DNA of 64,000 nucleotides from Betaproteobacteria bacterium (lineage in GTDB: Bacteria; Pseudomonadota; Gammaproteobacteria; Burkholderiales; Rhodocyclaceae). The translations under genes were made by a program, and so were the position numbers. Below are positions 45,233 to 55,434 of this stretch, one piece after another (the first letter of the stretch is position 1; each line of letters starts with the position of its first letter). The notes under the pieces are model-generated. The model did not search any database, was not told where the DNA came from, and was given only the letters and a program-made list of their open reading frames with translations. The stretch is taken from contig JADJBM010000030.1 in NCBI GenBank assembly GCA_016703785.1, positions 186,001 to 250,000 on the forward strand, read 5' to 3'.

Positions 45233-48200
45233 TTGACCCTCTCGAAAGAGATCGTCAACCGTCTGATGTACCCGCTGCTGTCGGCCGCCCTCTGCGTGCT
45301 GGCAGTCATCTCATGCGGCACCGCCTCCGCCCAGCCCAGGATGGACGGGGGGGCCCCGTTCGACCACAACGCCACCGGCTTCATCCTGGAAGGCGCCCAC
45401 GTCCGCGAACGCTGCGAGTCCTGCCATACCCAGGGCGCGTTCCGTGGCACGCCCCGCGACTGCGCATCCTGCCATCGCCCCGGCAGCCGGGCGCCGGGAA
45501 AACCCGCATCGCACATTCCAACCAACGTGCAATGCGATTCCTGCCACTTTTCCGCAAGCTGGACGCCGGCCAATTTCCGGCATCGCACGACGCAAGGCGT
45601 CATGCCGGGCTCGTGCAACGCCTGCCATGGCGGCATCACGGCCCCGGGCAAGCCGGCCACGCACGTGACGACGACCGCACCCTGCGACACCTGCCACAAA
45701 ACCTCATCCTGGCTGCCGGCAGGCTACAGCCACGCGCTGGTCGCGCCGGGCAGCTGCGCCAGCTGCCACAACGGCATCCGCGCCACGGGCAAGCCCGCCA
45801 GACACATCCCGACCAACGCCGCCTGCGATGCCTGCCACGCCCCCGGCATCGCCTTCGTCCCTGTTTCGGTCGGCATCGGCACCATGCATGCCAACATGAG
45901 CGGACCGGCGGCAGCGGGCAATTGTTCGACCTGCCACAGCGGCGCCTTCCTTGCGCAGAACGCCCAAGTCAAGCCGACAACGCATGTCGCCACCTCGGCC
46001 CAATGCGACACCTGCCATGCGTCCACCACATCCTGGGCCACCGCCACCTTCAACCATGCCACCGCCAGCCCGCCCGCGGCCGGACGATGCTCGAACTGCC
46101 ACAACGGCAGCAACGCCCTCGGCAAGCCAACCAACCACATCCCGACCGGCGCCCAGTGCGACACCTGCCATGCCAACACCACCGCTTTCAAGCCATCGAG
46201 GATGGACCACGTCGGCACGGCCGGCCAGTGCACCTCCTGCCACAGCGGCGCCCACACTTTCGCCAACGCCCTGGCCAAACCGGCCACGCACATTCCGACC
46301 GCGGCGCAATGCGACACGTGCCATGCAAGCGGGTTCATCAACTGGTCCCCGGCCACCATGAACCATGCCGGAATGGCCGGCAAATGCATCACCTGCCACA
46401 GCGGCGGCTTCCTCTCCCAGAACGCCCAGACCAAGCCGGCCACGCACATCGCGACGACGGCGCAGTGCGACTCCTGTCACAAGTCCACCACCACCTGGGC
46501 CACCGTCACCTTCAACCATGCCAACGCCAGCCCGCCTGCAGCCGGGCGCTGCTCGAGCTGCCACAACAGCGTTTCCGCCCTCGGCAAGCCGGTGACGCAC
46601 ATACCCACCGGCGCCCAATGCGATAGCTGCCACTCCAACTTCACGGCCTTCAGGCCGGCCCAGATGAATCACATGGGCACGACCGGGCAGTGCTCGACCT
46701 GCCACAACGGCTCCTATCTCTTCGCCAACGCGCTGGCACGACCGCCGAGCCACATTCCCTCCACGGCACAGTGCGACACCTGCCACATCAACGGCTTTGC
46801 CGCGTGGAGTCCGGCAACGATGAACCACAGCGGCCTGGCGCGCCTCTGCTCGAATTGTCATAGCGGCGCCTATCTCTCGCAGAACGCGCAGGTCAAGCCG
46901 CCGACCCATGTCGCCACCGCCGCCCAGTGCGACACCTGCCACACCTCGACCATTTCCTGGGCCACCGCCATCTACGCCCACGATGCCAGCGCCAATGGCC
47001 AGTGTGCGACCTGCCATAACAGCGTGACGGCGCTCGGCAAGCCGAGCAACCACATTCCGACGACGGCGCAATGCGACAGCTGCCATTCCGGTTTCTCGGC
47101 GTTCAGGCCGGCCCGAATGAACCATGCCGGAACCAGCGGCCAGTGTTCGAGCTGCCACAGCGGCGCGCACGTCTTCGCCAATGCGCTGGCCAAGCCGGCC
47201 AACCACATTCCGACCATCACCCAGTGCGATACCTGCCATACCGGCGGCTTCACCGCCTGGTCGCCGTCGACGATGAACCACGGCGGCCTCGCCGGCCAGT
47301 GCGCGACCTGCCACAGCGGCGCCTACCTCGCCCAGAACGCCCAGGCCAAGACGCCCACCCACATCCCCACCACCGCCCAGTGCGACACCTGCCACAGCTC
47401 GACCGTCTCCTGGGCCACCGCCACCTTCAATCACGCCACCGCCAGCCCACCCGCGGCCGGACGATGCTCGAACTGCCACAACGGCACCAACGCCATGGGC
47501 AAGCCCACCAACCACATCCCGACCACGGCGCAGTGCGATACCTGCCATACAAGCTTCACCGCCTTCGCACCCGCCGTCATGAACCACGCCGGCACCACGA
47601 ACCAGTGCGCCTCATGCCACAGCGGGACGTACACCTTCGCCAACGCGCTCGCCAAGCCGGGCACCCACATCCTGACCACCGCCCAGTGCGACACCTGCCA
47701 TTTCTCCACCATCACCTGGTCCGGCGCCACCTATACCCACGGCGCCGGCGCAACCGGCACGTGCTCCACTTGCCACAACGGCATCGCCGCAATCGGCAAG
47801 CCGCCGACCCACATCCCGACCAGCCTCCAGTGCGACAACTGCCATACCAACTACTCGGCATTCAAGCCGGCCAAAATGAACCACGCCGGGACCAACGGCC
47901 AATGTTCGACCTGCCATGGCGGCAGCTACACGGCGATGAACGCGCTGGCCAAGCCGGCCACCCACATCCCGACCACGGGCCAGTGCGACACCTGCCACGT
48001 GAACGGCTACATCGCCTGGTCACCGTCGACCATGAACCACGGCGGCCTCGCCGGCCAGTGCGCGACATGCCACAGCGGCGCCTACCTCGCCCAGAACGCC
48101 CAGGCCAAGACGCCCACGCACATCCCCACCACCGCCCAGTGCGACACCTGCCACAACTCGACCGTCTCCTGGGCCACCGCCACCTTCAATCACGCCACCG

Positions 48201-50254
48201 CCAGCCCGCCCGCGGCCGGACGATGCTCGAACTGCCACAACGGCACCAACGCCCTGGGCAAGCCCACCAGCCACATCCCGACCACGGCGCAGTGCGATAC
48301 CTGCCACAAGGTCTACACGTCGTTTGCTCCGGCCACGATGTCTCACAGCGGCACGACAGGCCCGGTCGCCGCCGGCAATTGCGCGACATGCCACAACGGC
48401 GCCTACAAGTCGGTCAATGCGCAGGCCAAGCCGGCCACGCATTTGCCGACCGCGCAGTCCTGCGATGCCTGCCATGCCACCACGGCATGGAAACCCACCA
48501 GCTTTTCGCACACCGGCATCGCTCCCGGCACCTGCGCCACCTGCCACAACGGCACCAACGCCCTGGGCAAGCCCGCCAGCCACATCCCGACCGCAGCACA
48601 GTGCGATACCTGCCACAAGAGCTTCGCGTCTTTCGCGCCCGCATTGATGTCGCACGGCGGCACGACGGGCCCGGTCGCGGCCGGCAACTGCGTAACCTGC
48701 CACTCCGGCACCTACCTCGCCCAGAACGCCCAGGTCAAGCCGGCCACCCACGTCCCCACCGTGCAGCAGTGCGACACCTGCCACAAGTCGACCACCACAT
48801 GGGCCACGGCCACCTACACGCACGATGCCGCCGCCGTCGGCAACTGTGCCACCTGCCACAACAGCGTGACGGCGCTCGGCAAGCCGACTACCCATATCCC
48901 GACGAACGCCCAATGCAGCACCTGCCACACCAACTATGTCGCCTTCCGCCCTGCGCAGATGAGCCACCCCGGGGCGACCGGTCCGGCTGCGACGGGAAAT
49001 TGTTCGACCTGCCATGGCGGCAGCTACACGGCGATGAACGCACTGGCCAAGCCGGCCACCCACATCCCGACCACGGGCCAGTGCGACACCTGCCACGTGA
49101 ACGGCTACATCGCCTGGTCGCCGTCGACGATGAACCACGGCGGCCTCGCCGGCCAGTGCGCGACATGCCACAGCGGCGCCTACCTCGCCCAGAACGCCCA
49201 GGCCAAGACGCCCACCCACATCCCCACCACCGCCCAGTGCGACACCTGCCACAGCTCGACCGTCTCCTGGGCCACCGCCACCTTCAATCACGCCACCGCC
49301 AGCCCGCCCGCGGCCGGACGATGCTCGAACTGCCACAACGGCACCAACGCCCTGGGCAAGCCCACCAGCCACATCCCGACCACGGCGCAGTGCGATACCT
49401 GCCACCAAGGTCACACGTCGTTTGCTCCGGCCACGATGTCTCGCAGCGGCACGACAGGCCCGGTCGCCGCCGGCAATTGCGCGACATGCCACAACGGCGC
49501 CTACAAGTCGGTCAATGCGCAGACCAAGCCGGCCACGCATTTGCCGACCGCGCAGTCCTGCGATGCCTGCCATGCCACCACGGCATGGAAACCCACCAGC
49601 TTCTCGCACACCGGCATCGCCCCCGGCTCCTGCGCCACCTGCCACAACGGCGTCTCCGCCAGCGGCAAGCCGGCGCTGCACATTCCGACGACGCAGCCGT
49701 GCGACACCTGCCATCGTACCGGCCTCGCCTGGCTGCCTGTCATAACGCCGTATTCGCATGCCGGCATCGCCGCTGGCAGCTGCGCCACCTGCCACGGCGG
49801 CGCCTATCCCAACATCACGGTCAAGCCGGCCATGCACGTCCCGACCAACCTGGCTTGCGACAGCTGCCACCACAACTACGCCGCCTGGCTGCCGACCACC
49901 TTCAACCACACCGGCGTCGTCAACGGGACATGCCAGACCTGCCACGGGGGCGCCTACCCCAGCATTACGGTCAAGCCGGCCAATCACATTCCGACCACCA
50001 TGCCAGCCGGCATGCCGGGCAACGAGTGCTCCCTGTGCCACAGCAGCAAGACCACGTTCGCCGTCGCGAAAATGAACCACGGCACCATGCAGACCTCCTG
50101 TGCGATCTGCCACGACGCCACCTCACCCTACGCCGGCGACATGAAGAAAATCAACCGCGCCAACCATCACAACGCCGGCGCCAAGGATTGCTCGTCGAGC
50201 GGATGCCACCGGCCGCTCGGATCGAAGGGCACGGCATACACCAAATGGAACTGA
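45233..50254 (+). CDS. Giant multihaem cytochrome c (63 candidate haem sites)
   Basis: 1673 residues from a TTG at 45233, which has an excellent ribosome binding site (GAGGAGAG). A GTG at 45170 and an ATG at 45266 are alternatives. The signal sequence ends VISCG, which fits a lipobox, so it may be an outer-membrane lipoprotein. Counting by eye gives 62 CXXCH motifs and one CX4CH (DCSSSGCH) near the end: one haem per about 27 residues. Most sites sit in repeats of HIPTxAQCDTCH plus GxCxTCHxG. Known exporters of electrons to extracellular acceptors have this style. The frame is fully open. It is followed without gap by a porin-like gene. Confidence 0.88.
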   Translation: MTLSKEIVNRLMYPLLSAALCVLAVISCGTASAQPRMDGGAPFDHNATGFILEGAHVRERCESCHTQGAFRGTPRDCASCHRPGSRAPGKPASHIPTNVQCDSCHFSASWTPANFRHRTTQGVMPGSCNACHGGITAPGKPATHVTTTAPCDTCHKTSSWLPAGYSHALVAPGSCASCHNGIRATGKPARHIPTNAACDACHAPGIAFVPVSVGIGTMHANMSGPAAAGNCSTCHSGAFLAQNAQVKPTTHVATSAQCDTCHASTTSWATATFNHATASPPAAGRCSNCHNGSNALGKPTNHIPTGAQCDTCHANTTAFKPSRMDHVGTAGQCTSCHSGAHTFANALAKPATHIPTAAQCDTCHASGFINWSPATMNHAGMAGKCITCHSGGFLSQNAQTKPATHIATTAQCDSCHKSTTTWATVTFNHANASPPAAGRCSSCHNSVSALGKPVTHIPTGAQCDSCHSNFTAFRPAQMNHMGTTGQCSTCHNGSYLFANALARPPSHIPSTAQCDTCHINGFAAWSPATMNHSGLARLCSNCHSGAYLSQNAQVKPPTHVATAAQCDTCHTSTISWATAIYAHDASANGQCATCHNSVTALGKPSNHIPTTAQCDSCHSGFSAFRPARMNHAGTSGQCSSCHSGAHVFANALAKPANHIPTITQCDTCHTGGFTAWSPSTMNHGGLAGQCATCHSGAYLAQNAQAKTPTHIPTTAQCDTCHSSTVSWATATFNHATASPPAAGRCSNCHNGTNAMGKPTNHIPTTAQCDTCHTSFTAFAPAVMNHAGTTNQCASCHSGTYTFANALAKPGTHILTTAQCDTCHFSTITWSGATYTHGAGATGTCSTCHNGIAAIGKPPTHIPTSLQCDNCHTNYSAFKPAKMNHAGTNGQCSTCHGGSYTAMNALAKPATHIPTTGQCDTCHVNGYIAWSPSTMNHGGLAGQCATCHSGAYLAQNAQAKTPTHIPTTAQCDTCHNSTVSWATATFNHATASPPAAGRCSNCHNGTNALGKPTSHIPTTAQCDTCHKVYTSFAPATMSHSGTTGPVAAGNCATCHNGAYKSVNAQAKPATHLPTAQSCDACHATTAWKPTSFSHTGIAPGTCATCHNGTNALGKPASHIPTAAQCDTCHKSFASFAPALMSHGGTTGPVAAGNCVTCHSGTYLAQNAQVKPATHVPTVQQCDTCHKSTTTWATATYTHDAAAVGNCATCHNSVTALGKPTTHIPTNAQCSTCHTNYVAFRPAQMSHPGATGPAATGNCSTCHGGSYTAMNALAKPATHIPTTGQCDTCHVNGYIAWSPSTMNHGGLAGQCATCHSGAYLAQNAQAKTPTHIPTTAQCDTCHSSTVSWATATFNHATASPPAAGRCSNCHNGTNALGKPTSHIPTTAQCDTCHQGHTSFAPATMSRSGTTGPVAAGNCATCHNGAYKSVNAQTKPATHLPTAQSCDACHATTAWKPTSFSHTGIAPGSCATCHNGVSASGKPALHIPTTQPCDTCHRTGLAWLPVITPYSHAGIAAGSCATCHGGAYPNITVKPAMHVPTNLACDSCHHNYAAWLPTTFNHTGVVNGTCQTCHGGAYPSITVKPANHIPTTMPAGMPGNECSLCHSSKTTFAVAKMNHGTMQTSCAICHDATSPYAGDMKKINRANHHNAGAKDCSSSGCHRPLGSKGTAYTKWN
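47903..48560 (+). repeat. Long internal duplication, copy 1
   Basis: About 658 bp almost identical to 49001-49658 (offset 1098 bp), inside the giant cytochrome gene. A shorter related stretch (47247-47548, offset 759 bp) shows a third copy of part of the block. This is a sign of recent unequal duplication. Confidence 0.8.
49001..49658 (+). repeat. Long internal duplication, copy 2
   Basis: Second copy of the block described at 47903-48560; differences are mostly single bases, such as KVY to QGH at residues after the CDTCH at 49400. Confidence 0.8.
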
Positions 50255-52620
50255 AGGCCGCAGCCAACCTCGCCGCGAGAACGCCGTCGTTTCGAAGAGC
50301 GCCAACCCTTCGGCGATTCCTGCTGCTGACCTTCCTGCTCTTGGCCGGCCCCGCTACAGGCGCACAGGTATTCGATCGCATCGAGGTCGATGCGCGCGAT
50401 GCGGAGGCCGAGATCGTCATTCGCTTCGTTCCGAAGATCCTCTACCTGCGCCACGTCCCGCTGAGCGAAGGCAAGGAAGTTCGCATCTTCCTGCGGCTCA
50501 ATGAAAGCGGCCTGCACGAAAGCGACCTGATGCAGGAAACCCTGCATGCGGCTGCAACGGACCGCGTGCCCGGCATCAGGGCGATCTTCCCTGAACTGGT
50601 CAATGGCATGCTCGTCACTTTTTCGCGGAGAACCGCGTTCGCGGTAAAACCCGGCTCTGACGGCCGCAGCATCGTCATCACAGTGCCCCTGCCGCCGCTG
50701 TCCGTAGTCGGCGCGACGCCGGCCGTCGCGGCGCCGATTTCACCAGTTGTCGTCAAGGCACCCGGACAGGCGCCCGCAATACCCCCGCCGCCGAGTGTTC
50801 CCGCAGCGCCACCGGCTAAGGAAGTGGCGCCCGCATTGCCGCCTGCCGCGACCACCCCTTCGCCCGAAGCTGCAGGGCTGGCGCCACCCCCCCTGTCTCA
50901 GGCCGAAGTGGAAGCGCGTGTCGCCGGGTTCATGGATGAGGCCCGTCGTGCACTCGCCGCCAAGGAGACCGCCACCGCCATCAATCGGCTGAACCGCATT
51001 CTCGGCCTTCCGCCCAGCAGCCAGACCGAGGCTGCCCAGGCGATGATCGGCGAGGCACGCGAACAGAACGGCGAAATCCTCAAGGCTCGCGCGGAATACG
51101 AGCTTTATCTCAAGCTCTTCCCGCAAGGTCCGAGCGCAGCCCGCATCCGCGAGCGCCTTGCCGCCCTGCCGAAGGGCGAAGCGGCTCGCGCAGCGCCGAG
51201 GCCGCTGCCGAAGGAAGCCGGCCCCGCCGAATGGTTCTTCAACGGCAGCGTGTCGGCCTACTACTACACGGGCAAGATGCAGATCGAAACCCTGGTCCCG
51301 CCGCCGCCCGGCCAGCTCACCTTCAACCGCGACAGCCTGTCGCTGGTCGACCAGCGGTCACTCATCTCCACGGCCAACCTGTTTGCGCGCCGCCGCGACG
51401 CCTTCCAGGACACCCGCTTCGTCTTTCGCGACACGAACAACCGGAACTACCTCGATTCCACGCGCAGCTATAACCGGGTATACGCCGCCTACGTCGATCA
51501 CAACGACAGGAAGCTCGGCTACTACGCCCGGCTGGGCCGGCAAAATCCGAACGGGCTGGGCGTGCTCGAGCGCTTCGACGGCGTGCAGGGCGGCTACAAC
51601 CTCGATCCGCAATGGCGGGTCAACGCGGTCTATGGCGAGGCGGTCGAATTCCTCTCGCCGTTCAAGAAGCACTTCTACGGCGCGAGCGTGGACCTGCTTC
51701 CGCAGACCGGACGTCCCGGGCTGAGCGCATACGTCGTCGACCAGACACTGGATGGACTCGCCAACCGGCGCGCGGTCGGCCTCGAGGCGCGCTACTTCGA
51801 CGGGCGCGCCTCCGGCTTCGGCATGCTCGACTACGACGTCCTCTACAAGGCGCTCAACATCCTCATGCTGCAAGGCAATTACCTGGATGAGGCCGGCAAC
51901 AACTATTTCATCGTCTTCGACCATCGCCGCGCCCCGTCACTCGGGCTGACCAACGCACTCCTCGCGGCACCCGGCCTGACGCTCAAGGAGATGGTGGCGC
52001 AGCAGGGGATCGATGCCGTGCACGCCCAGGCCAGGGCGCTCGCAGCCACGTCCAACATGTTCTCGATCGGCCTGACACATCCCCTCTCTGAGCGCTGGCA
52101 GGTTGGCGCCGATTACCGGCTCGCCTCCATTTCAGCTACCCAGCCTGTGGTGGCCGTCATCCCGCTCGCGGTAATCGGCACCTGCCTGGGCACCATCGAT
52201 GTCGTCAACAACACCTGCATTTTCAACACCTCCTCGCAGCAAGGCACGGGGAACAACCATGTGGTGACCTTCCAGGCAATCGGCAACAGCCTGTTCGCGA
52301 CGAATGCCGTTGGCGTCGGCAACCTCAGCCTCATCCGCGCACCAACCTACTCAGGCCGCGCACTGAGCCTTTCCTACACGCTGCCGTTCCGGGAGAAATG
52401 GCGCATCGACGCCAATCTCCGCCACTACAACCAGCATGACAATGACGGCACCACCCAGTCCCGCATCTCGCCCAGCCTGAAGATTTCGTACCAGTGGCGG
52501 AACAACCTGTTCTGGGAAGGCGAGTTCGGCCGCGAGGTCTCGAAGACCTCCGGCCCGAGCCGAAACGACGAACTCAAGCGCGACTATTTTTTTACCGGCC
52601 TGCGCTGGGATTTCCACTGA
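50245..52620 (+). CDS. Outer-membrane beta-barrel protein of the multihaem locus
   Basis: 791 residues. A signal peptide (about residues 15-40, ATGAQ) precedes a periplasmic part with an AMIN-like beta domain (residues about 43-150), a Pro/Ala linker and a tetratricopeptide-like helical stretch (about residues 225-300). From about residue 325 alternating amphipathic strands (WFFNGSVSAYYYTGKM onward) suggest a large outer-membrane barrel ending GLRWDFH. The ATG overlaps the cytochrome stop codon, so the two are translationally coupled. By analogy with porin-cytochrome complexes, it may hold a cytochrome across the outer membrane. Confidence 0.75.
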   Translation: MELKAAANLAARTPSFRRAPTLRRFLLLTFLLLAGPATGAQVFDRIEVDARDAEAEIVIRFVPKILYLRHVPLSEGKEVRIFLRLNESGLHESDLMQETLHAAATDRVPGIRAIFPELVNGMLVTFSRRTAFAVKPGSDGRSIVITVPLPPLSVVGATPAVAAPISPVVVKAPGQAPAIPPPPSVPAAPPAKEVAPALPPAATTPSPEAAGLAPPPLSQAEVEARVAGFMDEARRALAAKETATAINRLNRILGLPPSSQTEAAQAMIGEAREQNGEILKARAEYELYLKLFPQGPSAARIRERLAALPKGEAARAAPRPLPKEAGPAEWFFNGSVSAYYYTGKMQIETLVPPPPGQLTFNRDSLSLVDQRSLISTANLFARRRDAFQDTRFVFRDTNNRNYLDSTRSYNRVYAAYVDHNDRKLGYYARLGRQNPNGLGVLERFDGVQGGYNLDPQWRVNAVYGEAVEFLSPFKKHFYGASVDLLPQTGRPGLSAYVVDQTLDGLANRRAVGLEARYFDGRASGFGMLDYDVLYKALNILMLQGNYLDEAGNNYFIVFDHRRAPSLGLTNALLAAPGLTLKEMVAQQGIDAVHAQARALAATSNMFSIGLTHPLSERWQVGADYRLASISATQPVVAVIPLAVIGTCLGTIDVVNNTCIFNTSSQQGTGNNHVVTFQAIGNSLFATNAVGVGNLSLIRAPTYSGRALSLSYTLPFREKWRIDANLRHYNQHDNDGTTQSRISPSLKISYQWRNNLFWEGEFGREVSKTSGPSRNDELKRDYFFTGLRWDFH

Positions 52621-52663
52621 TGCGCGCGGCGCATTTACAACACCATTCCACTGGAGCAATCAA

Positions 52664-53859
52664 ATGACCCTCTTCTACCTGTTGCTGGCCGCTGGCCTCA
52701 TCGTTGTCGTGCTCGTCCTGGGCGGCGCCTTCCCGTTCTGGCGCCGGGATCCGCATGCCGACGCAGGCGCCGCGCTGCGGGATCTTCTGCTGGCGCGGGC
52801 AGACGGACGCATCGATGCGGACGAGTTCGAACGCCGCCAGGCAGCCCTGCATGTCAGGCTGCTCGATACGTCCCGGGCAGCCAGGCCCGCGCTGCGGCGG
52901 CATCTGATCTGGGCTGCACCCGCATGCATCGCCGCGATCGGCGGTGCGCTGTATGGCTCCCTGGAAACCCCGTCCGGCACGACTGTTTCCGCACCGCCAG
53001 CCGCGTCTTCCCAGCCGTTGCAAAATGCCCAGGCGAATTCAGGCGGCGACCTCAACGCAATGGCCAGGCGCCTAGCCGAGAAGATGGCAAGGGATCCCGC
53101 CAACGGTGAAGGCTGGCTCCTGCTCGCGCGCACCCACGGCGAGCTGCGCCAGTACCGCGAAGCGGCCGAGGCCTACGCCAAGGCCGATGCCTTGCTCCAG
53201 CCCGATGCCGCCTTGCTGGCCGACTGGGCAGACGCCTACGTGATGAGCCGCGAAGGCAAGTGGGACGACAAGGCGCGCGACATCGTGAAGAAGGCCCTCG
53301 CCGCCGAGCCGGCGCACATCAAATCGCTGGCGCTTGCTGGCAGCGCTTCCTTCGACCGCGCCGACTACAAGGCCGCCATCGCCTACTGGAAGCGCATGAA
53401 GGCCAGGGCGCCGGCTGACTCGATGGATGCAAAGCTGGCCGAGGCGAACATCGCCGAAGCGGCAGCACTGATGAATGGCAAACAACCCGCCGACCTCCCC
53501 CGTGAAGGCGCGCCCGTGGCAAAGGACATTAAAGGCACGGTCGCGCTCGACCCGAAGCTGAAGGCAGGCGTGGCGCCGACGGATACCGTTTTTGTCGTCG
53601 CGAAGGCCCCCGACGGCAAGGGGTTTCCCTTGCGATGCAGCGCTTCACGGCATCCGAACTGCCTGCCCGGTTCAGTCTCGGCGACGGCGATGCGATGAAG
53701 CCGGGGCACACACTCTCCAAATTCGGCGAGGCACTGCTGTCGGCACGCGTGTCCAGGTCCGGCAATGCCGCACCTCAGCCCGGCGACATCACCAGCGATA
53801 GCCTGCGTGTGAATGCAGGCACTGCCGACGTCAGGCTGTCTTTGCGCGAGAGGATTTGA
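52664..53859 (+). CDS. CcmI/CycH-like cytochrome c biogenesis protein (frame broken near the end)
   Basis: An N-terminal membrane helix, a second helix around residue 85, then tetratricopeptide repeats (about residues 130-260) and a C-terminal domain starting DTVFVVAKAPDGKG. This is the architecture of CcmI, which brings apocytochrome to the haem lyase. The frame slips at about 53632, where TTGCGATG should read TTGGCGATG; restoring one G yields LAMQRFTASELPARFSLGDGDAM and an end at 53859. It follows the multihaem genes, so it probably serves them. Indel real or artefact is unknown. Confidence 0.8.
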
Positions 53860-53869
53860 CGCCGCCGGA

Positions 53870-55295
53870 TCAGTGCACCGTGCACACCATGCAGGGATCG
53901 AACGAGCGCACGACATGCTGCACGGCGACATGTCCCTCTCCTGCCGGTGCGCCGACCAGCGCCTGCTCGAGCGGGCCGGGCGTGCCGGCGCTGTCGCGCG
54001 GTGAGAAGTTCCAGGTCGTCGGCGAGATGATCTGGTAGTTGGCGAGGCGGCCGTCGGCGACCGTGAGCCAGTGGCCGAGGCTGCCGCGCGCCGCCTCCAC
54101 CAGGCCGATGCCGGACGCCTCGTCGGGCAATTCGCCCTGCGCGCAGAAAGGTTCGCCGGGCACGATCTGCCGCACCCACTGTTCCATGTGCGGCAGGATC
54201 AGGGCGATCTCCAGCAGGCGGGCGACGACGCGCGCCTTGACGCTGCCGCCGCCTTTGCCTATCAGGTCGCGCGCCAGCGGATGCCCCGCCACCACCTGGC
54301 GCGCCAGGGCGCCGGTTTCCACGGGCAGGCCGGCCAGGCGCGGCGCCTTGCACCAGGTGTAGCCGCCCGCCTTGCGGTCGTCCGGTTGCGTCACGCCCTG
54401 CGCCGGGTGGCGCGTCTCGCCGGCCATCCAGGCATGCGAGAGGTCCTCGGCGATCGCCTTCTCGTCGAGCGCCTGCAGCGCCCTGCCAGACGCCGCGCGG
54501 CAGCAGCAGGCCATGCTCCTGCGGGTAATTGCCGTAGCTCATGAAGCGGTCGATGCCGCGGCCCAGCGTGTCCAGCGCCAGGTCGTCGGCGATCTCCAGG
54601 AACAGGCCGAAATCGCCACGCGGCTTCTCCGCCGCCCAGCGCGCCAGCGCGGCGGCGGAATCGAGGGCGGCCACCGCCTCCAGCGCATCGTTGAAGAGCG
54701 TCGTCTCGACATGCCGGCGGAAATCGCGCAGCAGGGCGTGCAGGCGGATTTTCTCCGAGGCTTCCAGCGCACGCGCCGAGCCGCCCGGCTGCAGCGACAG
54801 CGTATGCGGCCACTTGCCGGCGAGCGTGCCGAGCATCGTCAGGAAGGCCGTGCGCGCCGGCATCGCCTCGGCCGTGGCGCTGCCCTGCAGGGCGCGGAAG
54901 CGCGCCGCGGCGCGCGCATGCCAGGGCCGCGCCGCGTACTCGGCGCGGGCGAAATCCGGCATGAAGAACAGATAGAAGTGCGTGAAGTGGTCGGCCAGGT
55001 TCTCCACCGCGTGGGCGAGGTTGCAGGCAATGCGGCCGTTGGGCGGCGCGGCGAGCCCCATGGCGTCGGCCAGCGCGCGCGCCGCCGCCATCGACTGCGA
55101 CACCGAGCAGATGCCGCACACGCGCGGCGCGAACATCAGCGCATCCAGCGGATGCTTGCCGCGCAGGATCTGCTCGAAGCCGCGGTAGAGCGGCGAGCCG
55201 GCATGCGCCGCGGTGACGACGCCGTCCTCGATGTCGAGGGTGACCTCGAGATCGCCCTCGACGCGGTTGAAGGGGCCGACGACGATCCTTGTCAT
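53870..55295 (-). CDS. hoxC: Regulatory NiFe hydrogenase large subunit (HoxC/HupV), frameshifted
   Basis: From the ATG at 55295 (MTRIVVGPFNRVEG). The N-terminal NiFe ligand motif is RVCGICSVSQS (C60, C63), typical of hydrogen sensors. The C-terminal motif DPCMVCTVH is followed at once by the stop, without the peptide that HypD/HoxM-type proteases remove; this is diagnostic of HupV/HoxC. The frame breaks at about 54483 (GVWQG to RALQALDEK), by one extra base or two missing ones. If real, the sensor would be inactive. It senses H2 with HoxB and signals through HoxJ to HoxA. Confidence 0.88.
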
Positions 55296-55317
55296 GTGCA
55301 AGCGCTAACGCAAGTCG

Positions 55318-55434
55318 CTCCCTCTCCCGCTGGCGGGGGGGGGCTGGCAGCGGCAGGGGCGGGAGCGGGGCTGGGGTGAGGGCGGACCGGCCGCTTGCCC
55401 CTCACCCCAACCCTCTCCCCGCGTGCGGGGAGAG
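55318..55434. repeat. Palindromic dispersed repeat between hoxB and hoxC
   Basis: CTCCCTCTCCCGC near 55318 and GCGGGGAGAGGGAG near 55423 are inverted, as are GGGGTGAGGGCGG and CCCCTCACCCC inside. Elements of this CCCTCACCCCAACCCTCTCCCC type occur as dispersed repeats in many proteobacteria. A related short piece is at 58801-58833. Confidence 0.6.

Noticed and set aside
47940..49660. Regular repeats considered as a CRISPR array
   Set aside because: They are coding repeats of hundreds of bases with haem motifs; there are no short palindromic repeats with unique spacers and no cas gene.
45704..50113. Very long minus-strand and alternative plus-strand frames across the giant cytochrome
   Set aside because: The repeat structure keeps several frames open. 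Only the frame with CXXCH repeats and a signal peptide makes sense.
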